Assembly: GCA_964019335.1 (NCBI GenBank)
Contig: OZ025713.1
Span: 372,001 to 436,000, forward strand
From: Diplonema japonicum
Lineage: Eukaryota; Euglenozoa; Diplonemea; Diplonemida; Diplonemidae
DNA length: 64,000 bases
Direction of reading: 5' to 3'
Under the pieces are notes generated by a model. It worked only from the letters and a program-made list of their open reading frames with translations. It was not told the DNA's origin and did not search any database. The translations under genes were made by a program, and so were the position numbers. Each line of letters starts with the position of its first letter. Position 1 is the stretch's first letter. Shown piece after piece: positions 39,002 through 48,535 of this stretch.

Positions 39002-39232
39002 CTGAGCACCTTCCCATACATGAAGTAAAATGCCTGTTGGACCCTCAAAAAAAAAAAAATAGCCAAATCGCCTTTTTCTAGTTTGGCATCGTCATCAGAC
39101 TGATACTAAAATTCTTCATTCTTTTTTTTTTATTATTATCTCCCCCCCTCTTTTTTTTTTTCTCAGAGAAGTTGTAATCGTTTCATATTATATAATCCCC
39201 CCTAAACCCCTACCGACCCCTTACCCCAGGTT

Positions 39233-41224
39233 TCACACATAAACTCCACCTACTGAACATCCTATGTTTTTCCCTCTTGTGAAGGTGTCGGCTTTCTGAT
39301 GCTTGGAGGGCACCCATTTTATCGTGAGCCTGGTATTGGCGACTTCAAGCAGGCGGGTTATTGACTGCATAATGTAATCCACTGGTTGGTGCACCACCGA
39401 TTTAGTACCGCGGATGAGCTTGACGACTGACATGTTGTCTACTCGGAGGGTGATGGCCCTTGGGTTGCAGGTGCGTATAGCAAAGATGATGCCCTCCCTT
39501 GCAGCGAGCAATTCCTTCAAGAAGATGTCACTAGACTCGGATAGCAGCTGGGAGAAGGTCCCTTGTGCCACATGGGGCTTCGGCAACTCGAGCAGTACTC
39601 CCCAGCCCAAGTGAGAGGCATCCGTCCACACCTCCAGTTCATCGGGATGCCTCTCTACCTCCGTCATCGGCTCGTCCTGGATATCTTGCAGCACTGACAT
39701 AGCAGTCAAGGTCAGTTGCTCATATTCTTCTGCTGTCAGCCTTCTCTGCACGGGAGGTGTTTTTTTCTTTTTTGTTGGTGGTACTTTTGCAGTGGCATAT
39801 TCCACTACAAAGGATACTACGTCTGGCGAAAAATTTAGCAGAGCGTTTTTCACAGATTGCACGTCATTGTTTGTAAAGACCTTCCGTGTTACGTCATCTT
39901 TCTTTGACTTGTTCTGAACTTGGTTACCAGCTTGTCCATCAGTTTTCGCCAGTATTTGCAGCTTCCTCAGAGATCGGATTTGAGCTTTTGGCAGAGCTTT
40001 CTGAGAGCTCAGGCTTTGTTTTTTTTTAGGCTTCAAACTCAGAACTTCGAGTCGTTTATCCAGAATATATTTAACAGTGTTTGCCTGGTCCCTAAGAGCT
40101 GCTTGTTCCTTCGGTTTAGGTTCTTCTTGGGCTTGCTGTTGTTCCAGATCTGTTGCCTGTTGCATTGCAGCTTTTTTCAGGGTATTCCTCAAATATTTTT
40201 CAGTGGTTCGTTGTGCTTTCTTCAGAGATAGCTGTTTCTTCTGAGTTGCCCGTTTCTTCAGAGCTGCCTGTTTCTTCAGAGCTGCCTGTTTCTTCTGCGT
40301 TGCCTGTTTCTTCTGAGTTGCCCGTTTCTTCTGAGCTTTTGACTGTTTTAATTTAGCTACTTTCTTCCGCAGAGCTTTTGCTGCAGTCTTCGCGGCTTGT
40401 TGTTTTTTAGCTTGTTTCTGTAATTTCAGAGCTTTTGCCTGTTTCTGCTTAATTAGAGCTTTCTTTTGTTTCTGTGTCATTGTGGCTTGTTTCTGTGATT
40501 TCTTCTGAGCTTTTGCCTGTTTCTGCTTAATTAGAGCTTTCTTTTGTTTCTGTGTCTTTGCGGCTTGTTTCTGTGATTTCTTCTGAGCTTTTGCCTGTTT
40601 CTTCATTTCAGCTTTTTTCCGAGTTTGCAGTTCCTCAAGTCGTTTTTTAGCTTCTGCCCGTTTCTTCAGGGCTCGACTTTCTTGTTTATTCAGAACTTGC
40701 GCCTGTTTCTTCCGGGCTTGTCCTTCAGTGTCTTCTAGTACGTTCAGTTGTTCTTTTGGAGCTTTTTTTCGGGCTTGTTGTTGGTTTGTCTGTTGCCTAG
40801 CTTTTTCCAGGGCTTGCTGGTTCTCCGTGGCTTTTGCTAACTGCCGTACTTCTTGTGCTATGGCCTGCGCCCGATCAGTTCTCTTTTGAGCCACACTTTC
40901 AGCTGACACAACTTGTTTCCGTAGTTCAGTCGGATTTGTTTGATCATTTTCTTTCCGTTTTCCAGCCATCACCGGCACTTGGTACACAACGTGCCTCTTT
41001 AGAGGTTGTTGTGCAACTTTTGCCAGTGCATCTTGCAGAGATAGGTTTCCAACTTTCGCCTTCTTTGGAGCTCCTTCAAGGTGCTTGGACAGCCGGGGTT
41101 GTAGACTATGAGTCACTTTTAATGACTCAGCCCTCGTGACCATAGCCGGTTGCTGTTGTTGTACAGGAACCTCAGGTGCCATCGGGGGCCGCCTGGGAAC
41201 ACATCGAAGGATCACCCGTGCCAT
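39233..41224 (-). CDS. Basic Lys/Gln-rich protein with C-terminal RNase H-like domain (paralogue 2)
   Basis: A 663-residue protein. The ATG at 41224 opens MARVILRCVPRRPP, matching paralogue 1 at both protein and DNA level; the open frame extends 19 codons further up but lacks that similarity. Residues about 85-480 are a highly basic Lys/Gln/Ala coiled coil with short tandem units such as KKQATQ and KKRATQKK. Residues about 510-655 are RNase H-like with all four acidic positions: VWTDASHLGWG, FLKELLAAREGI, LRVDNMSVVKLI and KADTFTRG. The basic region may bind nucleic acid. Probable role: processing of RNA-DNA hybrids or a structural nucleic-acid-binding role in an organelle or nucleus; this is inference. 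Confidence 0.78.
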   Translation of the reverse strand: MARVILRCVPRRPPMAPEVPVQQQQPAMVTRAESLKVTHSLQPRLSKHLEGAPKKAKVGNLSLQDALAKVAQQPLKRHVVYQVPVMAGKRKENDQTNPTELRKQVVSAESVAQKRTDRAQAIAQEVRQLAKATENQQALEKARQQTNQQQARKKAPKEQLNVLEDTEGQARKKQAQVLNKQESRALKKRAEAKKRLEELQTRKKAEMKKQAKAQKKSQKQAAKTQKQKKALIKQKQAKAQKKSQKQATMTQKQKKALIKQKQAKALKLQKQAKKQQAAKTAAKALRKKVAKLKQSKAQKKRATQKKQATQKKQAALKKQAALKKRATQKKQLSLKKAQRTTEKYLRNTLKKAAMQQATDLEQQQAQEEPKPKEQAALRDQANTVKYILDKRLEVLSLKPKKKQSLSSQKALPKAQIRSLRKLQILAKTDGQAGNQVQNKSKKDDVTRKVFTNNDVQSVKNALLNFSPDVVSFVVEYATAKVPPTKKKKTPPVQRRLTAEEYEQLTLTAMSVLQDIQDEPMTEVERHPDELEVWTDASHLGWGVLLELPKPHVAQGTFSQLLSESSDIFLKELLAAREGIIFAIRTCNPRAITLRVDNMSVVKLIRGTKSVVHQPVDYIMQSITRLLEVANTRLTIKWVPSKHQKADTFTRGKNIGCSVGGVYV
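40150..40690 (-). repeat. Coding repeat in the Lys/Gln-rich region
   Basis: Several 18-24-bp units and a longer ~96-bp unit (encoding AKAQKKSQKQA-TQKQKKALIKQKQ, twice) repeat within the RNase H-like paralogue 2. Confidence 0.75.
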
Positions 41225-41531
41225 CTTGGTAGTCCTGTGAATGTGAATAGGCTTTGACAAGTGCTGAATGAAATATGGCAATTAGCATACTGCACTTGGT
41301 TTGACCTGCTCCATGGAAACAAAGCAGATTCCCGTTTGCTGAGGGCATGTGTCTGAGGTATGGTTCGAAGGTGTTCGAGGCAAGAGGCAGAATAAAGACA
41401 AATAAGATGGAAGATACTAAAAGTGAAGGGCAAAAGAGGAAGAAAAAAGGCCTAAAGTGAAAGAAAGAGATAACCCAGGGGAGGATTCCTGGACACCCAC
41501 ACCCAACTCATTTACTTCACTTAACTTCACT

Positions 41532-42449
41532 TCACTTCACCACTTCCGTCGAATCAGTTAAAGTGCTCAATCGCTGCTTGAAGGGGGGCATCCACTCCAC
41601 CGTAAGGTCGGTATCGTTGATGCTCAACATGTGAAATATACTCTTTATTATAAGGTTCGCCAGTTTGCTGTGTGCAGAACCCCTGCGAATGTCAGTGATG
41701 GCAGCCGCACCTGGGATGAAGAGGGTGATGGCCTTCGGGTGGTGGGCACGTATAGCAAAAGCAATACTCTCCTTTGCAGCAAGTAGTTCCTTTACATAAA
41801 TATCATCTGACTCAGAGAGTAGGCCTGAGAACTTCCCTTGTACCACACGGGGCTTGTGTGCTTCGTGTCCAGGCAGCTCAAGCACCGTCTCCCAGCTGTT
41901 CAAACGAGTATGTGTCCACACCACTGCCAGCCTTGTGCCAGTAACGTTCAACTGTGTCACTTGCTTACCACGTCGAAGCATTACTAGAGCGGATTTTGCC
42001 TTGTGAGCCAGCTCTTTGTACTCGTGTTTTTTTAGCTTTCTGAAGCCTTGTTTCTTCTTTAATCGTGGCCAAGCCTTTCTAGCGTTCAGGGAACCGGGTT
42101 TTAAATTGTAACACCGCAGCACATGCCAGGTTGGCATGAGCCTCCTGTAGCCCCGCCCACTCTGTGGCCGTACCCCAACAACAAGCTGCTGCAGGCGCCG
42201 TTTCCATGCCCTCTTCGGGGCCTTTTTTCCCTTCATGAACAGCATGGTGACTGGGTGCTCAGACAGTGGTCGGGAGCGGGTGCGGCGGTATGCACGGAGC
42301 CTAGCTACACGTAGGGTGTCCACATTGAGAAGGGGTGTGGACGCGGTTTCAGGTGCAGCTGCATCCCGCTCCTCCAGAGCAAGAGGAGGCTCGGGTTCAA
42401 TGGCCTTTGGCTTTCTAGGTAACCGCCTTGTCGAAAGGTATCGAAGCAT
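41532..42449 (-). CDS. RNase H-like paralogue 3, catalytic residues lost
   Basis: About 305 residues from the ATG at 42449 (MLRYLSTRRLP). The start aligns with MARxILRCVPRR of the paralogues, but the position of their ATG reads CTG here (LTRVMLRYL), so the start has shifted or the frame begins further up. A basic Arg/Lys middle follows. The C-terminal domain aligns well with the RNase H-like domain of paralogue 2 (GKFSGLLSESDDIYVKELLAAKESIAFAI region), but the catalytic Asp positions are replaced: TDAS by THTR, VDN by IPG, KADTF by QRLST; the Glu remains. It is an intact frame, so this is probably a non-catalytic paralogue under some selection and not plain decay. Confidence 0.72.
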   Translation of the reverse strand: MLRYLSTRRLPRKPKAIEPEPPLALEERDAAAPETASTPLLNVDTLRVARLRAYRRTRSRPLSEHPVTMLFMKGKKAPKRAWKRRLQQLVVGVRPQSGRGYRRLMPTWHVLRCYNLKPGSLNARKAWPRLKKKQGFRKLKKHEYKELAHKAKSALVMLRRGKQVTQLNVTGTRLAVVWTHTRLNSWETVLELPGHEAHKPRVVQGKFSGLLSESDDIYVKELLAAKESIAFAIRAHHPKAITLFIPGAAAITDIRRGSAHSKLANLIIKSIFHMLSINDTDLTVEWMPPFKQRLSTLTDSTEVVK

Positions 42450-42952
42450 AACTCTTGTCAGCTTGGGGCATCCTGTCAGGTTGTGAATACGTTTTACACA
42501 AGAGAGTAAAGGGAGGGTTTCACCCAAAGTCAGATTGTAGTAAAATCAAAGCAGCGTTTTTAGGGGATAAGAAATAATATGAGAAAATATAAGAGCTAAA
42601 AGAAGCTGGTGTTGGTGGTGCCCTACACAAAACTGTCTGCTTGATTACAGTGGGCACACTGCAGCCGAGTTGTAGCTTCTTCTATGTTCTGCACTGTGTC
42701 CTTAATGCATGCAGTGTAAGTTCAACCCCAGCTACCCAGGTCGACCCAGGTAACCAAGATTCGGCACTTGTGCAGTTTACTCTGTATGTGTGAAAAAAAA
42801 AAAAAAAAAAAAAAAAAAAAGTGGGGATTGGTTTTTTTACACAGATTAACAAAAAAAAGGGGGGGGTTAAAACCCAACTCACAGCCTTCACGTGGCACCT
42901 CCTGTAAGTAAGCTTTGGCTGAAACCAATGTGAGCTATGGTAAACAAAAAAA

Positions 42953-42953
42953 A

Positions 42954-43012
<59 letters not shown>
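42953..43012. repeat. (AAT)n microsatellite
   Basis: About nineteen AAT units; the minus-strand frame through it is a poly-Tyr/Ile artefact. Confidence 0.9.
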
Positions 43013-43270
43013 ACAAGGGTGAGAGGGTAGGTTTTAAATGATGAGAAGAGTTAACAGAAGGAAGCCAAAGAGAGCAGTAGTGAAAAAGTGAATTGACAAG
43101 GGGGGAAAGAGGGAGGAGAAGCAGACGAAAGGGAAAAGAAACATGCAAGAGTGACACGGGGGTAGGGAACAAGCCCTCCAAGCCAATCCCAAAGCATGGA
43201 ATAACCCTACACTGCAGATCCAAGCTTGAGTACCACCCAACATCAACACTTAGGCACTGCCAAGGCAGAC

Positions 43271-43401
43271 CAGGTGTTGGTCAGTCCCATCCCATCCCCT
43301 AAAACGGAATACAGGCCTGGATGGGAGGACTCGATGGGACTCATGGGACTCTCCCCAACACTGTCATTATTTTTGATTTATTTAAAAAAAGATAGTTTTG
43401 C

Positions 43402-43436
<35 letters not shown>

Positions 43437-43712
43437 CCCTTTGGAAAAAAAAAAAAAAAATGGGGGAAAAAAAAAAGAGAAAAAAATCCTTGATTTTTTT
43501 TGACATACATGATGTGCTTACCTTTTTTTTTTTTTTTTCCTTCTTTTTTTCTTGTCTTCTCACATTTTTTCGCACACCTAAGCCAAGCTGTTGTTTCTGC
43601 TTTCCACATCAAATGTTGTATTTGGATGTAATAGAAAAGAGGGGAAATAATAAATAATATGTACAAGAGGAGGGTGTGTATGTTTATACAACCTGTGTAA
43701 ACAGACTGGTTT
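43271..43712 (+). repeat. Duplicated block, copy 1
   Basis: Matches 47849-48434 in the same orientation: an hAT-type MITE (43271-43363), TCATTATTTTTGAT, a T tract, CCCTTTGG, CCTTGATTTTT, GACATACATGATGTG and, further on, TTGGATGTAATAGAAAAG through CCTGTGTAAACAGA. The second copy has one extra MITE (48082-48160) and other indels. Confidence 0.75.
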
Positions 43713-46705
43713 CTTGCTTTCAGCACTGCGCCCCTAATGTTCAATGTACAGCTCAACCCCTGCATCACACCCATATGCCTGTTTGTTGCACATATTTTCA
43801 TGTTATCCCCACCCCACCTGAAAATAATATATAGGATCTCAGCAGCCACCACCACGTGTGTGCACCCACCAACCTCAGTCCATCACACATTTCTTTTCGC
43901 TGTCAAAAGGTATGTACCCCTTGTTGGGTAAAGGGGTTGGCGATTAAGGGTGTTGCTTGGGTTCTCGGGTGGGTCATCTCACGATTCTTGTTCATAACGA
44001 ACTCATCTTTCGCCTTTTACTAAAGATGACCGTGGACATGGATCACTAAGTGATAACGTAATTTTTATAAAGGTCCAGCACCTTTCTTTTTTTTTTTGCA
44101 CAGAAGACACCTTCACCTTAAGTAAGGAGAGGAATGTGTTAACCCTTCACGAACGCCTCGTGGCTGTACCCCCGGGTTCCCCTGTCGGCATCTTTTCTTT
44201 TCCTTTTTTATTCTCGAGGGGGGTGAGGATATTTGTACCGCACACTGTGTTTCAAAAGTAAATAGCGATTTGAAAACTAAAAGGTGAAAAAACAACAAGG
44301 TGTGCTGATGCACGCTCAGCCCGCCTCTTCGCACGTCCCAGAGCACATTCCTCTCCTTGTCATGTCCTCGTTGAATAATCGAAGATTACTAATCGTGTTA
44401 TTGTGTTTAAGACAGACATTCGGGTACATATCCATCTTATACTGGATTCTAAGGTTTTCGGGGGTGAGAAACTGAACAAGGTTTCGACTTTAGACAACAA
44501 GGGAAATCTCCTACCCCAAAAAGCAAAAATGGATCACTCAAGGCTATTCGAGATAAAAAATTAAAAAAAAAAAGAAAGATAAAAATAGAAAAAAGAAGCT
44601 CCCAAGAAGGGCAGTTAAAGCGCAGCACTCGGCACGGTTCTGGGCTTCCCCTTGCGGTAGCTGCACACAGACTGTCGCTGTGAGGTGGCCTTGATTGCTT
44701 AACCAATGGAAACTAGCGAGATTTTTTTTCTTTTTTTCTTTTTTAAACCAATGGGGGCGGGGTGGGGCGATTTTTTTCTATGTAAGGTACAACAGAAAAC
44801 AAAGGAAAGCTGTTCCAAATAGCTCAGGAACACTGCGTTGCGGTCAGGAATTAACCTTTTAAGGTTCCTGCATGACTGCAGCACAACGAGTATCCCGGTT
44901 CTATTCTAGTTGCAGCAAGAGCAAACTACCGTCAATCTTGAACTTGCTAGGGGGTCAAACGATTGGGCTACTTTAAAGCGATGGTTGCAAAGCGGCTTTA
45001 CTGTTTTTGTTTTTTAAAAAGCTTCATGAAGGGTGGTGGACATTCTGACACAGGTGAACCTGGCAACCCCGTAGGGTTCCTTCATAGGTCTTTGCCGTGA
45101 GGTGGCTGTCTTCTGTTTTATGAGATCGACATTAAGCGAGATAAAAAGTTATTTTTTTTAAATTTAAGTGCAGGGCAAAATAGCAGGGAATACTGCATGG
45201 CACCACAGGGAATCAAACAGCCATGTATCTGTTCTTATCTTATATCTGATACAGCACCTCGTTATTTGTACCACGCGCACTGTGTTTTGAAATAAGATAA
45301 ATAAGGTTTTGAAAACTAAAAAGGGTGTAAAAACAGCAAAGTGTGCTGATGCACGCTCACAGTGCGTCATCCGCCCACCTCTTCGCACGTTCCAGAGCAC
45401 ATACCTTCAGTAATTGGAGATTACTTATCATTTTGTCGTTGGGGGTAGCTCAGGGCAATCTGAATCTAGGTGAGGTGTTGCCCTGGAGCTGCACAACATC
45501 CGGGAGTTTTTTTTAATCCATGATGTTCGTGCAGCGGAATTGTATTTTGCATCTGGTGAGGAAGAAGAGGAAGCTTCACAGAGCTACAGGAATATGTGAG
45601 TGGGTGTCCTTGATTCACTGTGCGTACGACGCAAGGCCACTGTCCCACGAAACTCCTTCAACAAGTCTGGCCTTGTGAAGCTGCTAAAAGAAAAGGGAGA
45701 GAAGGAGAAGGCCGTTGATACGTTCGGACGGGATGCACGTGCAGAACCTACCCGGGTCGCTGAGGACAAGTCAAGGACACGATGGATCCTACTGGACGGA
45801 ATCTGTGGGAGGAAAGAAAAGGAAGATGGAAATTCTTTTCTCACCTAAAGGCTGCGATTGGCGGACAGGGTATACCAGACGGTTTCTTCGTTCTTTCTGA
45901 CAGACAGAAGGGGCTGGAGGAGGGTGATAAAAGAAGAAGTCCCCCTGTCATGTGGGCAGATGCATGTATGGCATTTCTTCAAGTAATTTTGTTGAAGCTT
46001 AAGAGCAGCAACTGCAAGAAGTGTAAGTGGCACAATGGCTGCGACACTGTGTATCGGATCGATTCCGAGTAGATTGCTTTTTCAGTTTTGGACAAACGTG
46101 TTTCTCAATACCCCTCTTGGTGAAACTGACAGAGGTATGGGTGCCAAACCAACATGCTTCATCATCTTAGCAGATTTAAACTCAACACTGAAGTTAAAAC
46201 TCATCATCCACCAACTTTACAGGTTTCTTGTAAAATTGTTGCTTCAACAAATGTGGGTGGGACTTGAGGGAACACCTTTGAGTTGCGCCTCGTTTTGAGG
46301 AACACAACCCGCTTTCACGGACAAATGTGTCCCAGTAAAGCAAGTTAAATGTAATCTCTTGACAAGATTGACAACGACCCGATTTGACAGCCAAACGCAC
46401 CACATCCTTGTGTGTATGTCTGGCAGTCAGATCAGTTATCAAACAAGCTCAGCAGACGACTTTTCACTACTTAAATATTAGAACTAGAAGAAACTTGGCA
46501 TGTGGTGCTACCACCCATTTTTTTACACCCGTTTTCATTCCTGCAGCTTTTGTAGCCTTTTTTACTGGTGGAAAAGGACAGCCACTCCAACGAAAAGCCC
46601 CTGCTGTCACCAATTCTGTCCAGAAATCCTCGTATCTTCCACAACACATCACCGTTTGACTCTTCTGTGTGAGTGAAGTAGAGGCTAGTACGTCTCCTGG
46701 GCATC

Positions 46706-46890
46706 GTCTAGTGTTTGTGAAGACGAAAGCAGGAGTTCACGATTTGGAGGTGGCTGGGACGGAGACAGTGGGGAACCTGTACAGGAAGGCGGGGTGTGCT
46801 GTGGTTTGCTGAATGGGATGTTCAAACTAGTTTGGGAGAAGGAGGTCCTGAGCAGGTTCAGGGATGAGGATGTTCAGGGCAGTGTTGTTA
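46706..46890 (+). pseudogene. Ubiquitin-like/LRR gene relic (first domain only)
   Basis: About 180 bases match the 5' coding part of the genes at 53398 and 61214 (TTCACGAT, GGAGACGGTGGGG-like, GGCGGGGTGTGCTG, GTTTGGGAG, GAGGTCCTG). Reading frame breaks at about 46808 and the similarity ends near 46890. No LRR part follows. Confidence 0.75.
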
Positions 46891-47259
46891 CGAGAATGGG
46901 TTGCCCCCCCGAGATTTTCGGGGGGGCAAATCCAGGGGGGTGGGGGGCAAAAAAAATTTTTTATAGTGTCCAAAAAAAATTTTTTTCCACCCAAAAAAAG
47001 TTGTCAAAGACACCCAAAAATTGATTTTTTTTTCCAAAAAAAAATTTTTTTTTCCTCAAAAGTACCTATCCTAGGCCTTAATAGAGGCTTTTAGTGAAGT
47101 GGGGTGAAAGTGAGATGTTTGGGGGTCAAAAAAAGAGGTGCCCAAAAAAAATTATTTTTCACATGAACAAGTGGTCAAAAACACCTGAAAAGTGGTTTTT
47201 TACCTGTCCTGTGCCACCATCTGGACATGTGTGCACTTCAGGGAGTGGGTAGAACAGTG

Positions 47260-47562
47260 TTGGTCCAGACCCTTGAGGGACTCAGGGGACTCCAAGGGAC
47301 AGGACAGGAGTCCCCTGAAATTTTCAGGGGTCTGGAGGGGACTCAGGGGACTCAGGGGACTGAAGGGACTCAAGGGACTCAGGGGACTCAGGGGACTCTT
47401 GGGACCAAAAAATTTCTTTGTGTTTTTTGTGTCACAAAGACCCAAATTTAGGCTGGGGCTTGCATTTTTTTGGTACTTTTGGTTTCAAAAGTTCAAAATA
47501 AGAGGTCCTAGGTTTGGGTGGGATGTGAGGCAAGGCTCATACTACCTTGTTGTGACTATGTA
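47260..47562 (+). repeat. Left inverted arm (~300 bp)
   Basis: Contains GACTCAGGGG repeated about nine times; inverted copy at 52488-52787. Confidence 0.8.
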
Positions 47563-47700
47563 AAAAAAAGAAAAAAAAAAAAAATTAAAAAAAATGTCAG
47601 GGGGTTTGGAGACCTGCTTTGAAAAAAATATTAAAAAGAGGCCTTTGCAAGAAAAGTACAATGCAAAAAAAAAAAAAAAAAAAGTAAAAAAAGGGATGGG

Positions 47701-47756
47701 CAGTGTTGGCCAGACTGGGGTCTGAGGGGTCTGGCCCACAAACCACCCCAACACTG
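47701..47756. mobile_element. 56-bp hAT-type MITE
   Basis: CAGTGTTGG at 47701-47709 and its exact reverse complement CCAACACTG at 47748-47756 frame a 56-bp palindrome-like element (CCAGAC...GTCTGG inside). Confidence 0.75.
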
Positions 47757-47848
47757 CAAATTTTCGACCACACCATGTGGTGTGTTGTGACATATTTTAC
47801 ACCATATTTCACATACCTGATGTTCCACATGATGTATGCAACACAGGG

Positions 47849-47971
47849 CAGTGTTGGTCAGTCCCGTCCCGTCCCCTAAAACGGAATACAGGCCTGGACG
47901 GGACTCACGGGACTCCACGGGATAGGACTCGACGGGACTCACGGGACTCCACAGGACTCTCCCCAACACTG
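47849..47971. mobile_element. 123-bp hAT-type MITE
   Basis: Ends CAGTGTTGG and CCAACACTG; interior made of GGGACTC units. Close relative at 43271-43363, where the left end reads CAGGTGTTGG. Confidence 0.75.
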
Positions 47972-48081
47972 TCATTATTTTTGATAGTTTTGCAACTTTT
48001 TTTTTTTTTTTTTTTTTCCCTTTGGAAAAAAAAAAAAAAAAATCCTTGATTTTTTTTTTTGACATACATGATGTGTTTACC

Positions 48082-48160
48082 CAGGGTTGGTCAGACCAGA
48101 CCAGTCTGGTAAAACCGAAAATACAGGTCTGAGGGGTCTACTGACCAGTCTGGCCCCAAC
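48082..48160. mobile_element. 79-bp MITE with a visible empty site
   Basis: CAGGGTTGG ... CCCCAAC with internal CCAGACCAGTCTGG palindrome. In the duplicated block at 43271-43712 the same junction (TTACC followed by T tract) lacks it. Confidence 0.7.
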
Positions 48161-48535
48161 TTTTTTTTTCCTTCGTCAGGTGTCTTGCCACACACCACAG
48201 GTACCCTAAATGTCTTTCTTTTTCTTTTTCTTCTTCTTCATACCACAGACATGCACAGCTCCATCAAGCCATTTGACACATTTGCACCTATCTACTCCGG
48301 TTCACTGCAGCTGCAGGTATGTACATATGTCCTGAAATGTTGAATTTGGATGTAATAGAAAAGGGTGGAAATGATAAATAATATGTACAAGAGGAGGGTG
48401 TGTGTTTACACAACCTGTGTAAACAGATTGGTTCCTTAATCGTATTTAAAAAAAGAAGGGGGGGAAGCAATATATTTTTACAGGTGGGTAATGGGTGAGT
48501 GTGTTTATGTTTTGAACAACTGTGTAAAACAGTGC

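Larger units (their letters stand above)
42450..47250. other. Gene-poor stretch with repeats and relics
   Basis: No intact gene. Contains an (ATA)n run, a duplicated block with an hAT-type MITE (43271-43712), two related ~130-bp pieces at 44235-44360 and 45255-45405 (both with GTGCTGATGCACGCTCA and CCTCTTCGCACGT), and a ubiquitin-like relic near 46.7 kb. The 46190-46700 part has a few Cys codons on the minus strand but no domain I can name. Confidence 0.5.

Noticed and set aside
46035-46704. Possible Cys-rich piggyBac tail on the minus strand
   Set aside because: Only scattered CxxC pairs, no MSxxRF or tail pattern, and no end motifs nearby.
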